From: Diploscapter coronatus
Lineage: Eukaryota > Nematoda > Chromadorea > Rhabditida > Rhabditidae
NCBI GenBank assembly: GCA_964036155.1
Contig: OZ038423.1
Location: 48,809,249 to 48,873,248, forward strand
Direction of reading: 5' to 3'
DNA length: 64,000 bases
Shown here in pieces: positions 25,197 to 37,840 of the stretch; the first letter of the stretch is position 1; each line of letters starts with the position of its first letter. The translations under genes and the position numbers were made by a program. Under the pieces are notes generated by a model. The model did not search any database, was not told the origin of the DNA, and saw only the letters and a program-made list of their open reading frames with translations.

Positions 25197-28100
25197 GCGT
25201 CAAGCTGTCGTCGCACGTCGTCATTCTGCCCTCAACGCAGACAGACATTCCTCCGCTGAGTAGCGGAGGAAATGGCGGTGCGGATTCGTCCAGGTATTTT
25301 CTAAACTAATTCTCACTTCGAATACTTTTCTCTTCTGATTAGAAAGCACTCGGATTCATTTGTATGTTCTGAGAACTATCGCATTATCATTGACTGTAAA
25401 AAGGTCTGAAGCTACGAAAATCCCTGAAACATTTTAAAAGTTGCAAAGAGTCTGATACTTTCAGCGCTGTCGCACCAACGGACCTATTATTTTCCTCGGT
25501 AGATGTCGGAGCTCTCGTGGCCGGTATTTTCCTGCTTCTGTTCGGACTATTAGGCATTTTCCTCTACATCCTCATTACCAGCTCGATGATGCGCATGGCC
25601 CACGAGATCGTCGGGTTCCGCTTCCTCATATCACAGTCTTTTACTGACATTTTGCTTATGATACAGGTTAGACAACTTTATAAACTTTTTTTAACTATTG
25701 AACAACTATCGAGAAACACAACAGATCTGAATAAATTGCGCATTTGTAATGTTTTGAAAGCATACCTTCGAAAAATCCATTCTCTTACAACACTTGGCTT
25801 TTTATAATTTGATCGAAATACCTTAATGACGTAGAATTTTAAATCGAAATGAAAATGTTTGAATTTTTAAATCATATTTGAAATTTCTACATAAAATAAA
25901 ATTTCATAGCAAGATTGAATATAGAATATAGCCTATTTTTGCAACATCTAAAATGTTCCCTATAGTTTAGTTCCTGCTCCAATTACCCGAATGTCTATCA
26001 GCTATGCGCGTTCCGTTTCATGCATTTTTCAACACCATCAAATTCATTCCTTTCCGCTTAATCGGAACAAATCGCAACACACAATGTATAAAATAAGATC
26101 TGCAGCAATTTCGGAATAAACTAATGTTATCTTCATGAAATATAGTTTGATCTAGGTTTTTGATAACAAAAATTGGCACCTTTTCCAATTCCTTCTCTAT
26201 TTTACAGGGAAATCGTGTGGAAGCTAAATTCTTATTATAACTAGGTGCAAACTCAGTTTTAATTGAGCAATTCATTTTCTCTAAAAGGTATCTTTTATTA
26301 GTCGTAATTAGTAGGCTTCGAGAAAACGCGTTTTTTGGCATTTCTAACGATTTTTTTGGTTCCTGAACTCGGCTGTAAAAAATTTCACAGAGAGTTCGAA
26401 GGCTTTTGAGATTATCCTGCAAAAATTATGGGAATCTAAAAATTTCCCAGGGATATAAAAATAATATATATTTATGAAAACGATATTGTAATTCCAAAAT
26501 AGCTAGAGCATTTTAGTTTTATTCTCGAAAAATTCATGAGGTTGACATCCAAACATTTCTTTGAATTAGAAACATAAAAAAAATTAATTTTTGGATAGGC
26601 TGGAGATAAATTAACCCTTGAGAATACGAGGTCAAAGGCACAAATACACACGAAAATGAGCAAGATAAAATTGTCACATTCAAGAAAATTTATCCGGAAC
26701 TATTTTAATTTTCTATGCTTCATCATTAGAAAATAACTTTGTTTGTCTACCAAACCGGTGACATACTTTAGGATATACCAGCTGGCTTTATTGCTCTATG
26801 CTTTAGCATATGATGGGAGATTTTTTGCTTCTCGGTCATAAGGTCAAAATGAAATGCGTCTAGACGTCGTCGACTGGCACCAAATGACTTCTGACGACGT
26901 GCGTAAAAATGAGATTAATTTGAGTGCGCCTAAAATATTCGTGCGAATCGAATATTTTTATGATTATTCGATATAAAAATATTTAAATCAAACTTTCATA
27001 GGTTTCGAAAATTCTTTTGGATCATCAGTATTCCTACTAGCCAATAAGTTCGAGCCGAAGTCGGGCTTTCAAATATTGTAGTTTATTAAAAACCCCGATT
27101 CTGAGAGCAACCTATTATCTCGAATTTTCCAACGTTACATTAATTTTCACCGAAACATATTTATTTTTAAGAACCTTAAGCTTATTTTTGATCGATAAAC
27201 TTTGGCTTCAAGGTTGATTTTCTCATTTTCTGAATCCTCATAAGTTCGCTGCATTGTTTGGTTTATTTTAGCGCCTCCCAATCGGCCCATCGGCCCTGAG
27301 AGGTCATGTTTCATTTCATTTGAAGGCCTTCTGCCACTCCGAATTAGAAATTCGAATTGCAGGAAAATTAGAGTTTCCATTTAAAAGTCATGTAAACAAC
27401 GAAAAATGCAAGAAAATTGAGGAATATTTTTCAAAAAATCGAAATGACAATAAGGTTTGAAAAATTGGACAGAAACAATTTCAAAAGTAATATAGGCCAA
27501 ATAAGCCATATTTTAGGGCATTTAAATTTCCCATTGAATATTTTAAGGCAAACCAAACCCTCTTGACCGTCTAGATTTCAAAGGCTATCCCCGAAAAGAA
27601 CGCCAATATCGAATGTCACCAATTGGACAAAAGCTGCATATGAGATGCTCTCTTTGCTCCTCGGTTTACGGAAGCTCAATTACGCATGAAATCTATATAA
27701 TCGCGCGTGTAGACATGATCACGTCATAAGTCATGATATTTTGCATAGGAGACAGGACACGAAGATCGCAAAGGACTTTTTAAAATTCTCTTTTTTCTAA
27801 TGAACCTTGAAATTTTCTAAAACTTGGCAAAATTTTTGACCTCTATAATTTTGTGCGAAAATATAATTCAACCAGAAAAGATGCAATACTTTTATTGGAA
27901 CCCTAATTCAATGACGCATAATTCGTTGCGCATGTTCGATGTACCAAAAGTGTCAACAGAAAAAAAAGCCTAATGATCAGACTTTCCGCTCTAAAGATGA
28001 TCGCATTATCCTGCACGCTTTGGTAATTCTGACCATAAGATTCTGCAAAAAAATAAACAACTTGATTTACAAAATATTTTTAAAGGAAAATGCTAGGATT

Positions 28101-29837
28101 GGCAAAAATGATAATATTTTTAGTTCGGAGTCTGGCCGGGGATCGTGATTCTGGCGAACAACGAGATTCTGCCGACCGAGATTCGATGGCACGTGCATGT
28201 ATATTTAGACTTCACGTGGTATGAAGAACAGTTTATGCAAATTTTCCAAGTGTTCACTTTGATCACAAAAAGTCCAAAGGACTCATTTTATTTCTTAACG
28301 TATCTTCATAAACTTTGAAACTTAACACAGTGATTTTTTTATTATTCAATATCGTTTAATAACGCATCGACGTTGTTATTTCATATGACACTGAGACAAG
28401 ATCACTATTATGAACTAGCTAAAATTTTAAACTTGCAAAACATCAAGATGCTCTCAAAAGCTAGCTGATATCTCAGGTGGTCGATGGTGTATCACTACAC
28501 GATCGTGGCATGGTCTCGATGGGCGGCTGTGCAGTGGCCGAATTGGTTCCGCACCTTGCCGACAGGCACCTGCATCGTCATCTGCGCACTCCCTTGGTTC
28601 GCTGGACTCATGCAGAGCTTTGTCGAACATCAGGTAGGATATTAAATAAGTTCTAGCCTACTTCATTCTCGTAAGTTCGTTAGTCATGCAAAGGTCCAGA
28701 ACAGATTAATATAGTCGTTGCTCTTACTACTATTCGGAAGATTTTTAATCATATTGAATATTAAACAAAACCAGCCTAATTTGTTCATTTTTAAAATTTA
28801 TGTTTTTAGTTTGAATGGTTCGAGATTCTGTACTACTCGCCCGAGCGATTCGGCATGGCCTCTGATTGGTATCGCTACATGATGAACGGCACGCACGTCT
28901 ACTACATGATCTGCAACGTCGTTCTGATGCTTCTGCCATTCCCTCTATATGCAGCTGCGTTAGCAGTGCTATTCAGGAGGCAACGAAAACGACATACGGG
29001 TATTTATTAAATTCTTTCCTCGATTTTTCTGAAAATCTATCAATTTTGAATCTTTTATTTTCATGCTTCACTACATAATACCCTAGAGGTTTAAAATTTG
29101 TCCGTACAAAATCTTAAACCCTAAAATAGAGCATCCCTCGTAAATTACTAAAAGAGTCATTTTATTTTCAGAACTCCGCACCCGATGCAGTCAATTCACC
29201 TCATCGACATCATGTCAAGCCCAGCGTCAGTTGAGCATCGAAACTCGACTGCTGGTGCCTTGTATCATCAATACGGTGCTATTCGTCGTAGGGCAGGTAA
29301 CATCAGTTTTGAAGACAACAAAAAACGACTATTACATTATGATGACACGTGCATAGGCGATTTGGTATAGGAAAAGACCGAGTGCGATATTTTTCTTATA
29401 CTATCTTACCATGTCTTAAGATTTATAAACTATCATTTGTTCATTTTTACATTCGGAAATTCAGATCTTCATCACGCATTGCTCGAAGCACGGTCGCTGG
29501 ATGAATTGGGCGGTGATGTTGGTCTTCGCGGCGAATTCTTTCGTTAATCCACTATTATACTTGTTCTTTAGGTGAATTTATCGACCGAATCAGAATTATT
29601 TAGAGATATCAAAATTTAAGAACTTATAAATGTTCACAAGTTTCTTCGACTCCAATTTATCTTCGAAATTTCAGCAGCGTAATCCGAAAAGGCGTAATCG
29701 CGGACTGTCGAAGGAAGTTCTCTTTATCAGTGGTCTACGATTATGAACTAAGATCATCGAGTCAGGAACAGAGGTCGTCACTGATCAGGTTCAATCGGGA
29801 TACAACTATAGCGTCTAAAATCACGAGTATTATTTAA
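25197..29837 (+). CDS. Seven-transmembrane G-protein-coupled receptor, rhodopsin-like/serpentine (5' exon missing)
   Basis: Eight exons in phase: 25197-25293, 25465-25666, 28124-28218, 28477-28633, 28810-28999, 29172-29296, 29465-29571, 29675-29837 (TAA); about 378 residues. The extracellular N-terminus is Ser/Gly/Pro-rich. TM1 is in VGALVAGIFLLLFGLLGI, TM2 in FRFLISQSFTDILLMI, and TM3 ends in YTIVAWSRWAAVQWP (in place of DRY). TM4 is in TCIVICALPWFAGL, TM5 in YYMICNVVLMLLPFPLYA, TM6 follows RQLSIETRLLVPCI, and TM7 is NSFVNPLLYLFFS with a good NPxxY. The cytoplasmic tail is Ser/Arg-rich. It belongs with nematode serpentine or orphan class A receptors at the plasma membrane, coupling to G proteins; I cannot name the subfamily or ligand. 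The first exon listed begins in phase 1, so an upstream start exon exists but was not found. Intron 25667-28123 is long (2.46 kb). Confidence 0.8.
25667..28123 (+). other. Long intron of the GPCR gene
   Basis: A 2,457-nt intron between TM2 and the following loop, bounded by GTTAGA and a TTTTTAG acceptor. It contains an open frame on the minus strand (26018-26422, 134 codons) with no recognisable domain or signal. I see no nested gene. Confidence 0.5.
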
Positions 29838-30528
29838 TTTTCCTTTTTTACTGAAATCACAAAAGCTTATCATTTCTGACATATCTCATCATTCATGAAT
29901 CTCATCAAATCAAGTTTTATGAGGGCAAATTATTGTTCTTTTTTAAGAAGCTGTTACTATTAAGAACCTAGGAAATGGTTGGATTTTCAACAACGGGTTT
30001 CGAAATGAAGCATACATTTTGTACTCATTCTCTGAAATAGCATCTCTCGGTTTATTGTTTTCATATTCAAATCAGCATTCGTGTACATCTTGAAAATTAT
30101 CGGGTTATTGGTTAATTTTAAATAAATTAATTTGAATAGTTTGATCACTGCAGCAAAAACTCATAAGCATTTTGCAAATCTATAACCCATCTTAATATTT
30201 CGAAAGTTTAAACTTAAAGGCACTATCATAATTGAAGGTGAAATCAAACTTCGTTCATCTTGATTATTTTGGTTCTAAATCTTGCCAACACTAAATAATT
30301 CATCTCATTCGCTCTCGATTTCCTCTAGTGGCATTTATAATCCGGCTGTCGCCAGGTCACTCAGCCACTCAGTCAAATGTCCCTGCCCAATCCAGTCGCC
30401 ATGGTAACGCGACCCATTTGGGTCCCATTTCACCCATTTCCTCTTTCATTCGCCATTCCACCATTCCCATGAATATTTTAGGCTATTATATTAGTTGATT
30501 TCCGGTTATTTGCTAGGATTTTATCAGA
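29838..30528. other. Intergenic region
   Basis: Between the GPCR and the FAM161-like gene. AATAAA at 30121-30126 is a possible cleavage signal. A TTTATCAG acceptor ends one base before the next ATG (30527), a candidate spliced-leader site. Around 30390-30470 the sequence is unusually rich in CCCATT/CACCCATT motifs, possibly promoter sequence; no gene is seen. Confidence 0.4.
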
Positions 30529-33500
30529 ATGAGTTACGTTGATCAAACGATAGCTGCCACGCAGAATCTGCTATGTGCGTTGGAACAGGTTTGCTTAAAC
30601 TTCTTTCATAATGGATAAAGCCTCCCGAAAGCATTTCGTCGTCAGCTATTCTTCTTCTCCTATGTTTCCTAGAAATTTTTATTCTTACATTTCATATTAC
30701 AGTTAGTAGTTGAAATTCCACACACACAAGTCTATACTGATATCTCATTGTGACTGAAGAAAGAAATAATTTATTAGTAACCTGAATGATCGGAAATACT
30801 GTTGAAGAATTTAGGATCCCTCCCTTCTCTCCGACACTTACTTCATGCAGCAACTCACTCGTCTTCGGCTAAAGCACAAGGAAGCTGTCGACTATCTGAC
30901 CCGGAATCAGTACATCCAAACTCTAAATTTGGAGACCTGTCAGACTAACTTCCAACCGAATTACCTTCTTCAATATCCTTGTTTTCACCACTCGATGCAG
31001 AATTTGGTCTATGATAAGGAAGCTACTACATCACATAAACGTCATCAGGAGCTACTTGAAGAAGCTCGTCCTGCTCATGAAGGTGAATCAAGAACTAGGA
31101 AACCTGTTTCACGACAAAGTACCGTGGAAGCTCGAGAAAGGGTCAGTCAAAACGGAAGGAGTAACGAAGCGTCTGAAAATGGTCGGGTGAAAAAATCATC
31201 AAGAAGAGAAACGGTCACCGGACTTATAAGAAGGCAAAGTTCAGTAGAACGTCAACAGCAGACCAGTGCAGCCGGAAGAAGACACTCCGAAACACCACAG
31301 AACATCCGAAGCAGAATTGGAACGGGGAAGAAGTCGCTTAGTGACTTTTCATCGAGGCAAAGCTCGATTGCTCGAAATGAGCAGTCGACGACTTCTTTCG
31401 GAAGAAGATTATCGGAAATTCCTGAAGATACTCTGAGCAGGTCTGTTAGAGGTGTTGGCTCAGGACAAGAGTCGTCCGAATTCCGAAGAAGTGACTTTGA
31501 AGAAGGAAGACGGATTCAAAACGGCTCCTTCAGAACTGAACAAGAATACCTTAACGACATCGAACCATCGCATGAGCTCAAGTACTTTCGACCACTGGAA
31601 AACGGCGACGAGCCTGGAGAAACATCAAAAATCAAAATTTCAAGAACAGAAGATCAATTCGATGAAGTGGCGATGAGCTTCGGCAACGGAAAGCGAGTTC
31701 AGAAGGCGATCGTCGTGTCAACAGACCAGGTCATTGCGAGAGAGGTGGAGAGGATGAAACGTGTCAAGCAACAACGTCGGCTGCAAGAAATGAAGGAGAC
31801 GGACGTGAAATATGTTAATGGGCACTATAGGAAGAAGAATGGAGGTTTGTACATTTTTTATTTTAAGGAAGCTTCAGGATTTTTGATATCCAATTGAAGT
31901 TAGGGAAATTTAATACCAGTATTCCGGGCAATAATTTAAAATTTTTTAAATAGGTTAAGCTTATTGATATTTAAGCGAGCATTATGTAAATCAACTCGAT
32001 TCCCAGTTCTGGTGTCTATGACGAGTTATCCGATAACGTTAATTTCAGAACCAGAAATAACGATCGGCATGCTGAGTGAGGTAATAGAGGAAGCAGACAT
32101 GGAAGAGGCACCAAATGAGCGAAGTCGATCTGGGTCGAAACATAGAAGTCGTAAGCATTTTCTTCTTATTTCAGTGAACTTTTCAAGTTCAGCTCCATCG
32201 ACATCCGGTCAAACGTATACTCTGAATTCTCGATCGAAGTCAATCAGCGACTTGAGGACTGGGAGCAGCCGAAGATATGGAACCAGACAGATCTCGAGGG
32301 GACTGAACATCGACAATCTGGAGTCGAAAGTTACCATCCCTAAACCGTTCAAGTTCAGCTACAGGTTGATTTTGATGCTAGAACTGCAAGATTTGATACC
32401 CTTAATGTAAAAGGGCAAGCATGAAAATACCGTGTGTAGCATCTTTATTTGCTGGTCCCGAACTTCAAAACATGACTTAGACTATTTTGAAATATTGATG
32501 AGACAAACGTTGGTATCTGATCGTTTTAATAAATACATCAGTTGTGTCTCGGAGTTTAATAACCTATTTAAATGTTCTAAAGAGGAGCCTTCATCAAAGT
32601 TATTTCAGACTCTCAACCGGAAACACCTATTCGAAGAGGTTCCTGAACGATCTCTTAGACAGGAAGGCTCGAGAGCAGAAGGAGTCAGAAGACGCAGAAA
32701 GTCAAGTCAAACCGTGAGAATGTTTTTTTTTTTCAATTCCTACAAAACTGATCATATTTTCAGCTTCAAAGCCTCTCCAGTTCCGCCTACGACTTACATC
32801 GCTGATAACCCAATGATCAGTGATAGTAAATATGCAGAGGCAAAAAAACTAAGGAAAAATAAGTTCTTATAAAATTTTAGGCCATTCGAAGAAAACTACG
32901 AGCGAATATGAGGAACAACCAAAAACTCGGTATGAACAGGATGCTGTCGAAAAGTGAAGGAAATTTGTCGGGTAATTTTCAGAATGGTATTCTTTCAGAG
33001 GGAAATTTTCAGCTTCGCTAGTCCGTCCGGTCCCTCCGAGTACCTACATTCGACCGGTTGTGGCTGAATATCGAAGGAAGAAATCAGCGTCTCAGAGAGC
33101 CGTCAACATGTTGGTTGATGCTACAAGTCCACCCGATTTGAAGGTGATTTTATGATTGCATTTTGCTTTTGCTAATAATTCGAAGTCCCACAAGTGTTCA
33201 TTTTAGCAATATTATTAGGTTGATGCATTCCTGTTTTCCGTTTTTGATATGTGTACTTTGCTCCCTCCCCTCTGCGGCCGACCGCGACAACAACCACTGT
33301 GCTCTATAATATAAACAACTTGCCCCTCCCTCTTATCAGTCGCAGTGCCACAACCAGCTAGTGAGCAGTCTAGTTCCCACAATGCCCCATCGATTCCACC
33401 CAAACAGTGTCCACATACGCAACGTAATGTTATTTCTCTTCCTCTCTGGCACCAAACCACCCGAGACCCACCGTCAACTGGCCCGAGTATATCCCCAGGA

Positions 33501-36463
33501 AGTCCCCTCCGAGCACACAGTACGCAATTGGTTCAAACGATTCGAGGCCCACAACTGCAATCTCGAAGACGAGGAGAGGTCGCAACCTGCACGAGTGATG
33601 GATTTGGATTTGCTGCGCAGCACAGTCGAAGGGGAGCCATTCGCTATTACGCAAGAAATGGCGCAGACTCTCGGAGTAGACAGGCAACTGTCGTTCGAGG
33701 ACTGAAGAAGCTCGGCAAGGTACGAAAGTTGGGCCGTTGGATTCCCCACGTCTTGAGCGACAAGAACAAGAATTGTCGAGTTGACACAGCAATGAGTCTT
33801 CTTACATACGAAAGGACGACGGCCTGGCTGAACAATCTCATAACGGGAGATGAGAAATGGATCGTCTACCATCACGTTGTGAGACGTGCCCAGTGGGTGG
33901 ACAAGGAGGATCAGCCGGAACCCGTCGCCAAAGACGAAACGCACCAGAAGAAGGTGATGCTATCCGTATGGTGGGGCGTCCAAGGCCCCATCTACTGGGA
34001 GCTGCTACCCGAGGGTACGACGATCACGGGTGATGTCTACGCTCGCCAGCTGAGAGACTTGAAGGCTCACGTCCAATCCACTCCCTGGCTACGAGGTCGT
34101 CTTCACTTTCTCCACGACAACGCCCGCCCTCATGTGTGTAAACAAGTGAAAAAGGAGCTGACAACGTTCGGATGGCACATTGTACCCCATGCTCCCTGCT
34201 CGCCCGACATGGCACCTAGCGACTACTGGCTCTTCTCGGACATGTAGCGAGTCCTTGGCGAGACACACTTCAAGAACCGCGCGGAGGTCGACGCATGGTT
34301 GAAGACCTACTTCGCCTCCAAGCAGCCCGCTTGGTACGGCGAGGGAATCCGTAAGCTGCCCAGTCGCTGGCAGAGGACTGTGGACAGCGATGGCGAATAT
34401 TTCATCTAATATCCTTGTTAGCCAATAAAGTTATGTTCTGTTGAACTGTTTCGCACAAATCGGAAAACAGGAATGCATCAACCTAATATATAGGAATATT
34501 TTCGAAATATAATTTTTTTTTTTAGAATTTTCAATATCTTGTTTCAGGCAAATTACTTGACCTAATGCAGAAGAATCAGTTTAACTATTTCAACAAGTGC
34601 ATTTTCGTCAACAATTTTAAAATCTATCTGAACTATAGTTTCATTATTTGCAGCTGAACGCAATTCGCTCGAACCTCGCCTTCAGCTTGCGACATCTGAA
34701 ATGTCGACGTCGATACTCTCAAGAGCAACGAGAGAAGGAATCAGAGAAATTCGGTCTACTCCAAGGAAGAGTCAGTCCTCCGGATTTCAGGAGACTTCAC
34801 GCAGAGGTCATTTCTCTAGTTCCGCAAAATAGCGATTTTCAATTTCAGATGCGCGAAAAACTCGAGTATGCCAAAGAGCGGAAGCCTACAACCGTGCCAG
34901 TGCCGTTTAAGTTTTCAAGGTCCAGGACGAGTTGGCATAGGGAGGTGAAGATATCATTTCCGCAATTTGTTTAATTTTAACCTAAAAATGGAATATATTT
35001 AAACACATTTTCTTGTGAACGTATGATATTCAATTTCTAGTGATGGTCCGGGTTAACGACGATTAATTAATAAATTTAAATTTTCAAAAAAACGAAAATC
35101 AATAAATCCATATTTTCAGTGCGTCTCCTCATCTCCGCCCCGTCGAAGACCAAAAACCGCAGTGCCTTTCGTTTCGACCGACCTCATCGAGGATTTCCCC
35201 GTTCAAATGACTCACGCCGCTAAACTACGAGCGAATGTCAATCGGTTTGAAATTTGCCTACGATTTTTATTGAAATTTGAATTCTTAGAAAGAAACTCGA
35301 GGAAATTGAAAAATCCGAGGAATACTGGATTTACGCAAAAGAGCTACAGGTAAAATTTTATTTTCGTGGATTTGAAACATTCTTTTCTCAGGAGGAAAAC
35401 CGAATCCGAATAGCTGCGTATTTGGGCGAGAGGAAACAAGTTCAGGAGGAAATCAATATGAAAACTGCGGAGAAACGGTTTTTGGCTCACTTTTATCTGA
35501 GTTTTTGTTCTTTTTTCTAGGAGAAACCTCATCGACACAACGAAAGAGTATGAAAAGCAGCTGGCTGAAATGATGGAGAGGTAAAATTCATTTTTAAAAC
35601 ATGTCCCAAACAATTATATAGCATTTTTGAGAATATATTCGCTAATATGAGGTTCCGCTTCGTAGCTTAAAATATTTTGTTTAAAAAGAAGTATATTCAA
35701 GAGAATACTTTAGGGTGATGAATCGCCCTTTGATTATGGAGCGACAGGTCGCACTGGCTCATAAGCATCGATTCGAGAGAAAATACAAGGAACGGATGGA
35801 AGCTGTCGAGAAGAAACGACCTGTCAAAGTAATTTTATCTTAGTTCTATTCTTTTTTTCAAATCAAATTTTCAGGCTCGAAGCGCAAGCAACCCACCACG
35901 AAGACCGTCAGCTAATTCTGTCGGAACTTATTCGGTCAAATCCCAGCCGAAGGAGGATGTGAGAATTAAATATTTTTTGCTAAATATTCTTTAAAGTTAT
36001 ACATACATGGAACTCTTTCTACTACTCGTAATTCTAAGATTTTCGTTATGATTTTATTTGAAGCATATTTTTACTAAAGCCTTATGTGTTTACATTTGAC
36101 CTATCACATCTAAATCTAGACATCTATAAATGCTACTTAACGAAAACGATGATTATTGATAATTTCACGACTATTGTCCTCGATTTTTCCTGAAATATAC
36201 AACTCTTTCAGCAGCACTACTCAGATGCGTTCGAAAGTGAAGATTCTTCCGATGAGAAGCCGAATGGAAAATCTGACAGCAAATCCACAAATGGCAGCTC
36301 GAATCAACCCAAATCGCCTCCAGGATCTAGTGGATCAAATTCTACGAGCTCATCCTCGAAAAGCTCCAGTAAAAGTCGCTCTTCATCGTCATCGACTTCA
36401 AAGAACTCAAATTCTAAGAGTAATGGCAAATCAAAATCTTCTTCAAACAAATCATCGTCGTGA
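30529..36463 (+). CDS. FAM161 (UPF0564)-family protein
   Basis: Seventeen exons: 30529-30588, 30815-31844, 32049-32150, 32193-32364, 32609-32713, 32764-32839, 32881-32971, 33013-33143, 34654-34806, 34849-34944, 35120-35244, 35289-35349, 35392-35477, 35521-35580, 35714-35828, 35875-35958, 36212-36463; 932 aa. The long second exon is a charged Ser/Arg region with an SRQS-type repeat. The C-terminal half has the FAM161 order of motifs: IPKPFKFSYR, ASPVPPTTY, IRRKLRANM, RPVPPSTY, SPPDFRRL, VPVPFKFS, and NRPLIMERQVALAHKHRF. FAM161A/B are microtubule-binding centrosome and cilium-base proteins; in a nematode this suggests a role in ciliated sensory neurons (inference). The last exon adds a Ser/Lys/Asn-rich low-complexity tail. 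Intron 32840-32880 needs a GC donor, and intron 33144-34653 carries a mariner. AATAAA at 36535-36540. Confidence 0.85.
33215..34486 (+). mobile_element. Mariner (Tc1/mariner) transposon, full-length, coding region broken
   Basis: Perfect 26-bp terminal inverted repeats at 33215-33240 and 34461-34486 (outer end TTAGGTTGATGCATTC), flanked on both sides by the expected TA target duplication (33213-33214 and 34487-34488). Length is 1,272 bp. It sits within an intron of the FAM161-like gene, in the same orientation. Internal base composition is clearly richer in G+C than the surrounding DNA. Undamaged TIRs, TSD and nearly complete coding capacity point to a recent insertion. Confidence 0.95.
33382..34409 (+). 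pseudogene. Mariner transposase, inactivated by a frameshift and a stop
   Basis: The N-terminal DNA-binding part starts at 33382 (ATG) and has paired helix-turn-helix character (EVPSEHTVRNWFKRFE). Around 33675-33690 the frame shifts. The catalytic part continues in another frame: GDEKW with the first Asp, HDNARPH with the second, and PDMAPSDYW with the third. Exactly 34 residues separate the second and third Asp, the mariner DD34D signature. A TAG at 34245-34247 interrupts that frame, and a further 54 codons run to TAA at 34407-34409. All catalytic residues are present, but no single open frame is left, so this copy cannot make transposase. Confidence 0.9.
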
Positions 36464-37454
36464 TATTTTATCGTTAAATTTCTAGAAACATATCCACTTT
36501 TGTTAACTCAACAGTTCAGTTCATTTTTTCTCGAAATAAAATGACGTATTGAATGATGGGAAGCGTTTTGGGATAATGACAAATCTAGAAGCTTTTCAAT
36601 AAATCTTCGTCATATAAGCTCTCATAAAACTTCTAGAAACATTCATTTGTTAGCTTTTAAGATTTCGCGTTTCTTTTATATTCTTTTGTTAATAAATGAA
36701 TAGAACAGTAGTAAAAACTCTAAAACTAACAAGAATTTCCTGAGATTATCCTTAATATCTTCTATTGAATTCACTTATCATTCTGAGTACTTCAGTCTCT
36801 AGACATTCCACTTTTTCAATTGCGCTATGATATTTAGAATCGCTTTATGTATCTGACAGTTGTAACTTTGATGAATATTATTAGCCATTTTCACGTTTAT
36901 TTATGCCACCAACAGGTAGGAAATAATGTTTTCGTTTGTTTTTAAAGATCTTCGTTATGTGTTCAGATTTACAGAAATCTTGAAAGAGCTGATTTCTATT
37001 GGTATAGACATTGCATATCTAGTTCAAAATTTAATTGTAGATATGATTTTCGATTTTTAGTGATATTTTCTAAATATTATTAAGTCTGAAAATTTTAAGA
37101 TAACAATTTTCTCGCTCTCTTCAACCTCGAGTTTTTCAGACTCTACGATATTTCACTGCATAACCGAACTTTATGCTCCCCTATGTAATTCGGTTTGTAA
37201 TTTCCCTGCCATAATCGTGTTGATAATTCAATTTCGTTAAGTTTATCAAGCAAATGAAAACTTTGGTCAAATTTTGCCGTGTAAATAAAATCATAGAAAT
37301 TTTCTCATTATTATTACGTTCGTAGAAAACTCTATTTTTCATTCAGAATTCACTTAGTCGTGATTCGAATTTCAGTTTATCGTAAATCTTTAACGCTAGC
37401 TTTGAACTTTTTAGCCTTCTTGTCTTTCTCGTTAATTTTTTAAACACTACAGAA
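36464..37454. other. Intergenic region
   Basis: AATAAA at 36535-36540 serves the FAM161-like gene. An acceptor-like CACTACAG ends at 37452, two bases before the next ATG, a candidate trans-splice site. No coding signal is seen in between. Confidence 0.45.
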
Positions 37455-37840
37455 ATGGGTCCAAACCTAATCATCTACCCGATTTTTCTTGGACTATTCG
37501 CCATCCAAATTTGGGCTTTACCCTTCCAGTGGGGTAAGTCGATTTTTCTGAAAGTTTCTCTGAAAACAAACATTTTTAGCGTTTCTACCCGGAAAACTGG
37601 GGGTGAAAAGTGCGCAGATTTTGTCAGCGAGTAATCTTCCGCCTGTCCCGCAATTGCCCACCGATTACACAGGAAATGGATTACCGCATTTTGGTGAGTT
37701 TCTATCATATTATTTTGATAGGGAAAAACAATTTAGGCAAGCCATTGAATCCAATTTTCGCTCAACCCACTGGAGCACTTTTACGACCAAATTATGGACA
37801 AGGATATTCAAGAATCTCAAAACGTATTTTTTGGGGCTAA
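37455..37840 (+). CDS. Short secreted protein, candidate peptide precursor
   Basis: Three exons: 37455-37533, 37580-37693, 37737-37840 (TAA); 98 aa, all phases agree (phase 1 introns of 46 and 43 nt). The N-terminus is a strong signal peptide (GPNLIIYPIFLGLFAIQIWA). The mature part is Pro/Gly/Leu-rich with little charge (LPPVPQLPTDYTGNG, KPLNPIFAQPTGALLRPNYG). It ends SRISKRIFWG, that is a dibasic KR followed by IFWG and the stop. The C-terminal Gly could serve as an amide donor. This is the general layout of a neuropeptide-like or antimicrobial peptide precursor, but only one processing site is present and I recognise no family. The ATG follows a likely splice acceptor, and no further exon is needed. 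Confidence 0.6.

Noticed and set aside
26018..26422. Minus-strand open frame of 134 codons inside the receptor's long intron
   Set aside because: No domain or signal sequence and no supporting splice structure; length is within chance for this composition.
32175..32192. Earlier acceptor (TTATTTCAG) for exon 4 of the FAM161-like gene
   Set aside because: It would leave an intron of only 24 nt; the acceptor at 32192 gives 42 nt and the same frame.
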